A stretch of DNA of 64,000 bases from Fusobacterium mortiferum. GTDB taxonomy: Bacteria; Fusobacteriota; Fusobacteriia; Fusobacteriales; Fusobacteriaceae. Under the pieces are notes generated by a model, which saw nothing but the letters and a program-made list of their open reading frames with translations, searched no databases and had not been told where the DNA came from. The stretch lies in assembly GCF_016900045.1 (NCBI RefSeq), contig NZ_JACSNP010000006.1, positions 1 to 64,000 of the forward strand. Reading direction: 5' to 3'. Position 1 is the stretch's first letter; the number at the start of each line of letters is the position of its first letter. The position numbers were made by a program, and so were the translations under genes. This document shows positions 17,178-25,542 of this stretch, piece after piece.

Positions 17178-20100
17178 TTAAGATATTTTTTGATCCATGT
17201 TTTTTTTAGCTACTGATAGCATTAGTTTAATTCTATTAAGTTGATTTACTTCAGAGTAAGCTGGATCATAATCTATAGGAGTGATATTTACATTTTCATA
17301 CTCCTCTCTAAGTCTTTTAATCATACCTTTTCCAGTAATATGATTAGGAAGACAACCAAATGGTTGAACACAAACAATATTAGGAACACCATGTTCAATG
17401 AAATCAATCATCTCTCCCATCAAGAACCATCCCTCACCAGATTGATGACCAATTGAGATAAATTCAGAAGTTTTCTTGGCAGTTTCCTGTATAGAGATCT
17501 CCCTCATAAATCTAGCATGTTTAGATATAGCGTTATTAAGTATAGCTGTATATCTATCTAGTACCCATAATGCCCCTCTTAATTTTAATCCAGCCATCTT
17601 TCCCTTAAATTTTTCAGCAAGGAAGATATCGCTGTAGATACAGTATTTGATGAAGTTCATAAGTGATGAAGTATAGACTTCTCCACCCTCTTGTTCGATA
17701 AAATTAGCTAAATTATTATTAGCAAAAGGACTGAATTTAACTAAGATCTCTCCTACAATACCAACTTTGACTTTTTTCTCATCACTAATTGCTATTTTTG
17801 AAAACTCATCAACAATTAACTCACAATTTCTTTTAAATTCTGAAAAGTTTCCATTATGAAGATTGCTAATGACTTGTTGCTTCCATTTTGTATATAGAGC
17901 TTCACTCTCACCTTTCTTTAGTTCATAAGGTCTAGTGTGATATAGAAGTTTCATCAATAGATCCCCATATGATACAGCCATTAAAGCCTTGTGAATAAGA
18001 GGAAGTGATAATGAAAATCCCTCTTGTTTTTCAAAACCATTAGCATTTAATGAGATTATAGGTACCTTTTCAAATCCAGCATCTTTGATAGCTTTTTTAA
18101 GGAAACCAAGATAGTTAGTTGCCCTACAACTTCCACCAGTTTGAGATATCATAACTGCAGTCTTATCTAAATCATATTTTCCAGATTGAAGAGCAGAAAC
18201 AAGCTCTCCAATTACAAGAATAGACGGATAGCAAGCATCATTATTTACATATTTTAATCCACAGTCAAGAGCTTCTTGAGTTTCTGGAAGGATTTCAAGA
18301 TTATAGCCTTGAGCTTTAAAGGCATGTTTTATTAGATCAAAGTGCATAGGAGCCATTTGTGGAGCTAATATTGTATAATCTTTTTTCATAGCTTTTGTAA
18401 ACTCAGCTTTTTTATACTCTATTTTATGTTTAATACTGTTTGTTACAGAGTTTTTCTTATATTCAAGAGCAGCAAGTAAGCTTCTAATTCTAATTTTAAT
18501 AGCTCCAAGATTACTGATCTCATCTATTTTTAAAAGAGTATGTACTTTTCCATGGTTAGTTAAAATCTCATTAACTTGGTCAGTAGTGACAGCATCTATA
18601 CCACAACTAAAACTATTTAGTTCAATAAGCTCAAGATTAGGAGTTTTTCCTACAACTGTAGCTGCTCTATAGAGTCTAGAGTGGTAAGTCCATTGATCAA
18701 TAACTCTTAACTCTTCATCAATAGAACCAAGACTTGCTACAGCATCACCAGTTAATACAGCTATCCCAAAAGAGTTAATGATATTAGGTATACCATGATG
18801 TATCTCTTTATCACAGTGATAAGGTCTTCCACAAAGGACAACACCTATTTTATCTGTTCTTTCAAGTTCTTCAATAATCTCCTTAGCTCTATTTTGCATA
18901 TCTTTTCTAAAATTATATTTTTCTTCAAGCGCCTTATCTACAGCAGATTTAACTTCAGGCTTTGTAACACCAAATTTAGAAAACTCTTCCATTACAGTTT
19001 TGTAAAGAACTTCTCTATTTTCAAAGGAGAATACAGGAATCATCATATCAATATTTTTCTCTTTGATAATGTCCATATTATTTTTTATAACTTCAGGATA
19101 TGACATAACAATAGGGCAGTTAAATTGATTTTGAGATTTTTTATCCTCTTTCTCTTCAAATATTACACAAGGGTAAAAAATTCTATTTACTCCCTTATTA
19201 ACAAGATTCATAATATGTCCATGAACTAGTTTGGCTGGATAACAGATAGAATCTGAAGTTATAGTGTCTATTCCACTCTCATATAGTTTCTTAGAAGAGT
19301 CATCAGATAGGATAACTCTAAATCCAAGCTCAGTAAGTAGAGTAAACCAGAATGGATAAGAGTCATAGAAATTTAGAACTCTAGGTATTCCAATCTCCCC
19401 TCTAGTAGCTTGAGATAATTCTAACGGGGTATAGTTAAATAATCTGTTGTATTTGTATTCAAACATATTTGGAGCATGTTTTTTCTTCATTTTAGCAACA
19501 GGGTTATCACATCTGTTTCCCGAAATAAAATTTTCACCATTTTCAAACTTATGAATAGTTAATAGGCATTTATTAGTACACATTCCACAACGAGTAAGAT
19601 TAGTAGTGTAATGGAAGTTATCAAGCTCTTTCATATTCATAAGTGTAGATTTTTCTCCAGCTTCTTCTAGGGCAATAAGAGCTGCTCCAAAAGCTCCCAT
19701 AAGTCCAGCAATATTAGGTCTTATTACCTCTCTTTCAGAAACTTTTTCAAAAGCTCTTAAAACACAGTCATTTAGGAATGTTCCACCTTGTACTACTATA
19801 TAGTTTCCAAGCTCCTCTTTATTTTTAATTTTTATTACTTTAAACAGTGTATTTTTCACAACAGAGTAAGATAAACCAGCAGATATATCAGCTACCTCAA
19901 CTCCATCTTTTTGAGCTTGTTTTACTTTTGAGTTCATAAAAACTGTACATCTAGTACCTAAGTCGGCAGGGGATTTAGATGTAAGTCCGAGTTTTGCAAA
20001 TTCCTTTATATCCATTCCAAGAGAGTTTGCAAAAGTTTCTAGGAATGAACCACATCCCGATGAGCAAGCTTCATTAAGTAGAATAGAGGTAATGACACCA

Positions 20101-21413
20101 TCTTCTATTCTTAAACACTTCATATCTTGTCCACCAATATCAAGTATAAAATCAACTTGAGGTTGAAAGTGTTGAGCTCCTTTGTAGTGAGCGATGGTTT
20201 CAACAACACCTTTATCAACTCTAAGAGCAGACTTTATAAGATTTTCACCATATCCAGTTACACAAGAACCTTTAATTTTAATACCATCATGTAGTCTAGA
20301 ATAAAGAGTTTTTAAGTTACTAATTATATTATCTAAAGGATTTCCTTTATTGTGAGAATAGAAAGAGTAAAGTATCTCTTTCTCTTCTGAAATGAGTACT
20401 ATTTTTATTGTAGTAGAACCAGCATCAATACCGAGATAGGCATTTCCAGAATAACTGGCAATGTCTCTATTTTCTATCTTCTCTTTCTCATGTCTAGAAT
20501 AAAACTCTTCAATTTCCTCTTTGTTATTGAATAGTGGTTGAAGCCTTGAAGTTTCAGAAGTATCCTTTTCATTTAATTTTAAGAACTTATTCTTAAGTTC
20601 ATCTAAAGAATAAGAGTTACTATTTTCTTCGGAAAGTAGTGCTGCTCCTTGTGCTACAAAAATTTGAGAATTTTTGGGAAAAATCACATCTTCAGGAGAC
20701 AACTCTAAAGTTTCAATGAATCTTTTTCTAAGTTCACTTAAAAAGAAAAGAGGTCCTCCTAAGAAAGCTACTTTCCCAGTAATTTTTTTACCACAAGCAA
20801 GTCCAGTAATAGTCTGATTTACCACTGCTTGAAAAACTGATACAGCTATATTTCCCTTTTTTACTCCTTCGTTAACAAGAGGTTGAATATCTGTTTTAGC
20901 AAATACTCCACATCTAGCAGCAATAGGATAGATTGTGTCATAATTCTTTGCTAACTCATTTAAACCACTTGCATCTGTATTGAGAAGAGCTGCTATTTGA
21001 TCAATAAAAGCACCAGTTCCTCCAGCACAGCTACCATTCATTCTTTGGTCCATATCATTTTTTAAGAAAGTAATTTTAGCATCCTCTCCACCAAGTTCAA
21101 TAGCTACATCTGTTTCAGGAATCACCACTTCAATAGCTTTTATACAAGCAATAACTTCTTGTACAAACTCTGTTCCAATCCAATTAGCAATTCCCATACC
21201 ACTAGAACCTGTGAGATTTATCTTAAAACTGATATCTTCTCCATATTTTTCTTTGATAAATTTAAAAAATTCATCAAACATATTTTTAGTAGTCTCTCTT
21301 ACATTTGAAAGATGTCTTTGATAAATAGAATAGACAATATTTTTTTCCTCATCCAAACAAACAATTTTAACAGTTGTTGAACCAACGTCAGTACCAATAA
21401 AAAAATTTCTCAT
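17178..21413 (-). CDS. Multidomain 2-hydroxyacyl-CoA dehydratase activase-like protein
   Basis: ATP-dependent electron donor or activator type protein of the BadF/BadG/HgdC superfamily, fused to dehydratase-like domains. Two ASKHA activase domains are seen: domain 1 (about 1-265) with DVGSTTVKIV and cluster cysteines Cys129 (GSCAGGTGAF) and Cys168 (AARCGVF); domain 2 (about 325-590) with DAGSTTIKIV, Cys450/Cys454 and Cys489 (TRCTVF). A cysteine-rich segment RCGMCTNKCLL follows near 610, then a DUF2229-type region and an HgdB-like C-terminal half. At 1411 residues it matches the long single-chain form known in anaerobes rather than separate HgdA/B/C subunits. No dehydratase substrate genes lie nearby, so its reaction is unresolved. 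Confidence 0.85.
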   Translation of the reverse strand: MRNFFIGTDVGSTTVKIVCLDEEKNIVYSIYQRHLSNVRETTKNMFDEFFKFIKEKYGEDISFKINLTGSSGMGIANWIGTEFVQEVIACIKAIEVVIPETDVAIELGGEDAKITFLKNDMDQRMNGSCAGGTGAFIDQIAALLNTDASGLNELAKNYDTIYPIAARCGVFAKTDIQPLVNEGVKKGNIAVSVFQAVVNQTITGLACGKKITGKVAFLGGPLFFLSELRKRFIETLELSPEDVIFPKNSQIFVAQGAALLSEENSNSYSLDELKNKFLKLNEKDTSETSRLQPLFNNKEEIEEFYSRHEKEKIENRDIASYSGNAYLGIDAGSTTIKIVLISEEKEILYSFYSHNKGNPLDNIISNLKTLYSRLHDGIKIKGSCVTGYGENLIKSALRVDKGVVETIAHYKGAQHFQPQVDFILDIGGQDMKCLRIEDGVITSILLNEACSSGCGSFLETFANSLGMDIKEFAKLGLTSKSPADLGTRCTVFMNSKVKQAQKDGVEVADISAGLSYSVVKNTLFKVIKIKNKEELGNYIVVQGGTFLNDCVLRAFEKVSEREVIRPNIAGLMGAFGAALIALEEAGEKSTLMNMKELDNFHYTTNLTRCGMCTNKCLLTIHKFENGENFISGNRCDNPVAKMKKKHAPNMFEYKYNRLFNYTPLELSQATRGEIGIPRVLNFYDSYPFWFTLLTELGFRVILSDDSSKKLYESGIDTITSDSICYPAKLVHGHIMNLVNKGVNRIFYPCVIFEEKEDKKSQNQFNCPIVMSYPEVIKNNMDIIKEKNIDMMIPVFSFENREVLYKTVMEEFSKFGVTKPEVKSAVDKALEEKYNFRKDMQNRAKEIIEELERTDKIGVVLCGRPYHCDKEIHHGIPNIINSFGIAVLTGDAVASLGSIDEELRVIDQWTYHSRLYRAATVVGKTPNLELIELNSFSCGIDAVTTDQVNEILTNHGKVHTLLKIDEISNLGAIKIRIRSLLAALEYKKNSVTNSIKHKIEYKKAEFTKAMKKDYTILAPQMAPMHFDLIKHAFKAQGYNLEILPETQEALDCGLKYVNNDACYPSILVIGELVSALQSGKYDLDKTAVMISQTGGSCRATNYLGFLKKAIKDAGFEKVPIISLNANGFEKQEGFSLSLPLIHKALMAVSYGDLLMKLLYHTRPYELKKGESEALYTKWKQQVISNLHNGNFSEFKRNCELIVDEFSKIAISDEKKVKVGIVGEILVKFSPFANNNLANFIEQEGGEVYTSSLMNFIKYCIYSDIFLAEKFKGKMAGLKLRGALWVLDRYTAILNNAISKHARFMREISIQETAKKTSEFISIGHQSGEGWFLMGEMIDFIEHGVPNIVCVQPFGCLPNHITGKGMIKRLREEYENVNITPIDYDPAYSEVNQLNRIKLMLSVAKKNMDQKIS

Positions 21414-21467
21414 AATATAACTCCTTAAAATTTACTTTAAAATATTTTTAGTAAAAATTAAGAAGTT

Positions 21468-21806
21468 TTAAATGAGTAGTATGCGGGACTCATATCGAGT
21501 TAAAATTGTATAGTCTCCAATTTTATAGAGATGAGGTGTACTCTCTTTAATCTCTATAACTTTTTCAACTACAGGTTTTATCTCAAAGGAATTTAAGGAT
21601 GTTCCAGTTCTAATAATATTTTTAGCAAAAATTTCTACCTTATTAAGTTGGATAAAACCGTAACTTTCTGTATTATCGTTAGTACGTATCATATAGATAG
21701 CTTGATTTTTATCATAAAAGCTATTTACATCCATCTTAGGATTGATACTTGAACTAAAAAACAGAAGTAGAGTTGAAACGATAAAGTAAATGAATTTTTT
21801 CACCAC
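21468..21806 (-). CDS. Small exported protein of unknown function
   Basis: No family recognised. The 112 residues begin with a basic stretch and a hydrophobic core (KKFIYFIVSTLLLFFSSS), a probable signal peptide or anchor, followed by a mostly beta-rich region. There is no lipobox cysteine. The start is one of two adjacent GTG codons with GGAGGA 7 nt upstream. It lies 35 nt downstream of the HAD phosphatase gene and 54 nt upstream of the activase gene on the same strand, so it may be co-transcribed with both. Confidence 0.6.
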   Translation of the reverse strand: MVKKFIYFIVSTLLLFFSSSINPKMDVNSFYDKNQAIYMIRTNDNTESYGFIQLNKVEIFAKNIIRTGTSLNSFEIKPVVEKVIEIKESTPHLYKIGDYTILTRYESRILLI

Positions 21807-21841
21807 TTTTCTTTCCTCCTCAATTTTATAAGAATAAAAAT

Positions 21842-22573
21842 CTAAAAATTAGGATTTAAAATTTTAACATCAGCATTTACAGAGTAGATCACATCTTTTC
21901 TTTCAATAATGATTTCTGTTTTTGCTTTTAAGTTTTCATCATTTTTTATAGTATTAATAAGTTCTAAGCTAGGATTGATAGCTTTTGGATTACCAACTAA
22001 CTCTAGCATAGTTATATCTCCATGGGTATCTCCATAGGCATAGCTTTTCTCCAAATCAATTGTATATTTTTCACAAAATTTATTTATTGATTTTAATTTA
22101 TTTTTAGAATCCCACATTGGCGATATTTCACCAGTAAGAGCCCCTTTTTCATCGGTGTGGTAAGTAGAGCCACAAAAGTCATCTGCTCCCCATTTTTTTG
22201 CCATTCTTGAAACTAAAAAATCAGGGCTTCCAGATATAAAAATAACAAGATGTCCTTGCTCTTTATGCCATTTTATCATTTTTCTAGTATAAGCATATAC
22301 CTTATTTCCTTTTAATTCTACTACTTTGTCAGCTACAAAGTCATTATATTTCGTAGGAAGTCCTTTGATAGCATCAACATATGTACCAGTAAGATCTCCT
22401 AAGTAATTATCATAATTTCCAACTCTTTCATCCCAAAGTTTGAAAGCCTCTTTAACTCTTCTATCATATTCACTAAAATCTAATAAATCATACTTTATCA
22501 GTTTTTTAAAATGTTCAGTCAAAAGAGAGTTTCTAAAAATAGTACCATCAATATCAAAAAAAGCTGCAATCAT
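21842..22573 (-). CDS. HAD-superfamily IB phosphatase (SerB-like)
   Basis: Predicted phosphomonoesterase. Motif I FFDIDGTIF provides the nucleophile and acid/base Asp; motif II is VIFISGSPDFL; motif III/IV is SYAYGDTHGDITML. The cap lies between motifs I and II, as in subfamily IB (phosphoserine phosphatase-like or lysophosphatidic-acid-related phosphatases). The second in-frame ATG (22571-22573) is preferred: GGAGGG lies 7 nt before it but only 1 nt before the first. Substrate cannot be assigned. Confidence 0.87.
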   Translation of the reverse strand: MIAAFFDIDGTIFRNSLLTEHFKKLIKYDLLDFSEYDRRVKEAFKLWDERVGNYDNYLGDLTGTYVDAIKGLPTKYNDFVADKVVELKGNKVYAYTRKMIKWHKEQGHLVIFISGSPDFLVSRMAKKWGADDFCGSTYHTDEKGALTGEISPMWDSKNKLKSINKFCEKYTIDLEKSYAYGDTHGDITMLELVGNPKAINPSLELINTIKNDENLKAKTEIIIERKDVIYSVNADVKILNPNF

Positions 22574-22747
22574 AATCATACCCTCCTTTAAAATTATAGA
22601 TATTATTGTATTTATATTAGAAAAATTATAGTTGAAAAATAAAAAAAAGTCAAATGTTATCTTGGATAATAAAGAAAAGAAATAGAGATAAAAATTAAAA
22701 AGTTTTTAAATTTAAATAATATAATAGAGAATTTTTAAAATAGATGG

Positions 22748-22753
22748 TATAAT
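22748..22753 (+). promoter_or_regulatory. Extended -10 of the nuclease-thiN-permease-pepF operon
   Basis: TATAAT preceded by TGG, 29 nt before the nuclease start; no good -35 is seen, which is usual for extended -10 promoters. The intergenic 22580-22747 holds nothing else recognisable. Confidence 0.5.
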
Positions 22754-22781
22754 ATCTAAAGATATAAATTAGGGAGGAAGA

Positions 22782-23606
22782 ATGAGAAAGATAAGATTTT
22801 TTATTGTATATCTATTGATGATAGTTACAATGTTTGCTCAGGAAGGGTATATAGCTTCTTTTAATACTTTGAGATTAGGAAAAGCTCAGAAAGACTTTAA
22901 CTATATGAGTAAAGTTTTAAAGGAGTTTGATATAATAGGACTAATAGAGGTAATGAACCCGGTAGGGGTTGAAAAATTAGTAAAAGAGCTAGAAAAAGAG
23001 AGTGGGACTACTTGGAGATATCATATATCTCCATATGCCGTTGGAAGTACGAGTTATAAAGAGTATTTTGCATATATTTGGAAGAGTGATAGAGTTGAAT
23101 TTCTAGAGGCGAGAGGGTTCTATCCAGATGAGGTAAAAGGTTTTGAAAGACCACCTTATGGAGCTGATTTTAAGATAGATAATTTTGACTTTACTTTTAT
23201 TCTAGTTCACTCTAAGTTTGGAAAGAAAGAGTCTGAAAGAAGAGCTGAGGCTTTTGCTATGGATAGTGTATATGATTATTTTCAAGGTTTAGATGAAAAT
23301 GAGAATGATATAATAATAGCAGGAGACTTTAATTTAAGTGCTGATGATGAATCTTTTGAAAAGTTGTTAAATCACAGTGATGATATAGGATATGCTATTT
23401 CTCCAAGAATAAAAACAACTTTAGGTAAGGATAAACTAGCTAACTCATATGACAATATGTTTCTATCTAAGATATATACTAGTGAGTTTAAGGGAAAGAG
23501 CGGAGCATTAAATTTCACAAAAAAACAGTATAGAGTGATGAAGGATAAAGTTTCAGATCATCTCCCAATATTTATAGTTGTTGATACTGAGTTTGATGAT
23601 GATTAG
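22782..23606 (+). CDS. Secreted endonuclease/exonuclease/phosphatase-family nuclease (DNase I-like)
   Basis: Predicted extracellular or periplasmic Mg-dependent nuclease. A signal peptide occupies residues 1-19 (RKIRFFIVYLLMIVTMFA). The EEP fold motifs are all present: Asn28 (SFNTLRLG), Glu56 (GLIEVMN), His143 (LVHSKFG), Asp182/Asn184 (AGDFNLSADD) and Asp259-His260 (VSDHLP). The 274 residues match single-domain secreted DNases. It leads an operon with thiN (8-nt gap), a nucleobase permease and an anchored peptidase, suggesting nutrient scavenging from nucleic acids (inference). Confidence 0.85.
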   Translation: MRKIRFFIVYLLMIVTMFAQEGYIASFNTLRLGKAQKDFNYMSKVLKEFDIIGLIEVMNPVGVEKLVKELEKESGTTWRYHISPYAVGSTSYKEYFAYIWKSDRVEFLEARGFYPDEVKGFERPPYGADFKIDNFDFTFILVHSKFGKKESERRAEAFAMDSVYDYFQGLDENENDIIIAGDFNLSADDESFEKLLNHSDDIGYAISPRIKTTLGKDKLANSYDNMFLSKIYTSEFKGKSGALNFTKKQYRVMKDKVSDHLPIFIVVDTEFDDD

Positions 23607-23614
23607 AGGTAAAT

Positions 23615-24244
23615 ATGAGAGTAGCATATGTTTTTTTTAATGGAGAATTTTTGGGAAGTAAGGAGTATTATTTAAACATTTTGGAAAAAGATAGGGGAGA
23701 TATCTACTGTGCAGATGGTGGAGCAAATCTATTAGAGGAGTTAAAACTATTCCCAAAAGAGATTTGGGGAGACTTTGATTCTGTGTCGGAGGAAATATTA
23801 GATAAGTATAGAGAGAATAGAGTAGTAATAAAAAAATTCCCAAAAGATAAGGATTATACTGATGGGGAGTTAATATTACAATATATAGCAGAGAAAAAAT
23901 ATGAAAAAATTATTATAATTGGTGGATTAGGTGGAAGAAAAGACCACGAACTAACCAATTTAAATTTGATGTTTAAATTTAAAAATTTAAGCTTCTTAAC
24001 TGAAAAAGAGGAAATTTTTGCAATAGAGAAGTATAAGGAGTTTGTAGGAGCAAAGGGAAAAATAATATCTTTTATACCTTTTTCAGAGAAGGTTGAAGGA
24101 TTAACTTTAGAGGGATTTAAATATCCGCTTAAAGAGTATACTTTACATCAAGGGGATAGTATCTGTATGAGTAATATAGCTATTGAGGACAGATGTGTTG
24201 TTTCTTTTAGTAAAGGAAAGTTAATGGGAGTTGTAATAAAATAA
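23615..24244 (+). CDS. thiN: Thiamine pyrophosphokinase
   Basis: Converts thiamine to thiamine pyrophosphate using ATP. The 209 residues have the family motifs ADGGANLL, WGDFDS and the DYTDGELIL / GGLGGRKDHELTNL pair that forms the active site. A beta-rich C-terminal thiamine-binding domain follows. Length is standard. It is the second gene in the operon beginning with the secreted nuclease. Confidence 0.92.
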   Translation: MRVAYVFFNGEFLGSKEYYLNILEKDRGDIYCADGGANLLEELKLFPKEIWGDFDSVSEEILDKYRENRVVIKKFPKDKDYTDGELILQYIAEKKYEKIIIIGGLGGRKDHELTNLNLMFKFKNLSFLTEKEEIFAIEKYKEFVGAKGKIISFIPFSEKVEGLTLEGFKYPLKEYTLHQGDSICMSNIAIEDRCVVSFSKGKLMGVVIK

Positions 24245-24273
24245 AATTAAAAATATATGGAGGAAATTAAAAA

Positions 24274-25530
24274 ATGGAAAACAAAGAGCTTGTAACAGGA
24301 AAAACAAAATTTATTTTGGGAATACAGCATGTACTTGCTATGTTTGGAGCTACGGTGTTAGTCCCATTCTTGACTGGATTAAATCCATCATTAGCTTTGA
24401 TAGCTGCTGGAGTAGGAACTTTAATTTTCCACTTCTGCACTAAGAGAATAGTACCAGTATTTTTAGGTTCATCTTTTGCCTTTATAGGAGCTTTGACTTT
24501 AGTTTTAAAAAATGAAGGAATTGGAGCTATAAAGGGTGGAGTAATAGCAGCGGGATTTATATATGTTCTTATGTCTTACTTAGTAAAAACTTTTGGAGTA
24601 GAGAGAGTAAAATCATTCTTTCCTCCAATAGTAACAGGACCTATTATCATGTTGATAGGACTTAGAATGAGTCCAACAGCTTTAAATATGGCTGGTTATG
24701 CTAATGGAAAATTTGATACAAAAAGTTTAATCGTAGCTTTTGCAGTAATTGTAACAATGGTATCTATAACTATGATGAAAAAATCTTTCCTAAGACTTAT
24801 TCCAATATTAAGTGCTGTAATAGTAGGATATATAGTAGCAACTTTTTTAGGAATGGTAGATTTTAGTGTTGTATCTCAAGCTAAATGGATAGGATTATCA
24901 GCAGAGGCAGCAAGTGACTTATTTACAATTCCAAAGATGTCACTTACTGGAATAATAGCAATAGCTCCAATAGCTCTAGTAGTATTTATAGAGCATATAG
25001 GAGATATTACAACTAATGGAGCGGTAGTAGGAAAGGATTTCTTTAAAGATCCAGGAATACATAGAACTCTTTTAGGGGATGGACTTGCTACAATAGCGGC
25101 AGGGCTTTTAGGTGGACCAGCAAATACTACTTATGGAGAGAATACTGGAGTATTAGCAGTAACAAAGGTTTATGATCCTGCAATATTAAGAATAGCAGCT
25201 TGTTATGCGATAATTTTAGGATTTATAGGTAAGTTTGGAATATTACTACAAACAATACCTTTACCAGTAATGGGAGGAGTATCGGTTATACTTTTCGGTA
25301 TGATAGCCTCTGTTGGAGTAAGAACTGTAGTTGATGCAAGACTTGATTTTTCAAATTCAAGAAATCTAATAATAGCATCTATAATATTTGTATTAGGAAT
25401 AGCTGTGGATAATATTGTTATTTGGCAAACTGTTTCAGTTTCAGGATTAGCTTTAGCAGCTTTTGCTGGAGTAGTTTTAAATAAGATTCTTCCTCAAGAT
25501 AGAGAGATAAAATTAAAAAACTTAGATTAG
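24274..25530 (+). CDS. uraA: NCS2 uracil/xanthine permease
   Basis: Inner-membrane proton-coupled nucleobase importer. The 418 residues have about 14 hydrophobic segments. UraA-type substrate motifs are visible: VFIEHIGDITTNGAVVGKDF carries the key Glu, and GLLGGPANTTYGENTG is the second substrate-binding segment; both resemble uracil transporters more than xanthine ones. RBS GGAGG lies 7-11 nt upstream. Its place between a secreted nuclease and an anchored peptidase fits nucleobase salvage. Confidence 0.92.
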   Translation: MENKELVTGKTKFILGIQHVLAMFGATVLVPFLTGLNPSLALIAAGVGTLIFHFCTKRIVPVFLGSSFAFIGALTLVLKNEGIGAIKGGVIAAGFIYVLMSYLVKTFGVERVKSFFPPIVTGPIIMLIGLRMSPTALNMAGYANGKFDTKSLIVAFAVIVTMVSITMMKKSFLRLIPILSAVIVGYIVATFLGMVDFSVVSQAKWIGLSAEAASDLFTIPKMSLTGIIAIAPIALVVFIEHIGDITTNGAVVGKDFFKDPGIHRTLLGDGLATIAAGLLGGPANTTYGENTGVLAVTKVYDPAILRIAACYAIILGFIGKFGILLQTIPLPVMGGVSVILFGMIASVGVRTVVDARLDFSNSRNLIIASIIFVLGIAVDNIVIWQTVSVSGLALAAFAGVVLNKILPQDREIKLKNLD

Positions 25531-25542
25531 AGAGGTGGTAAA

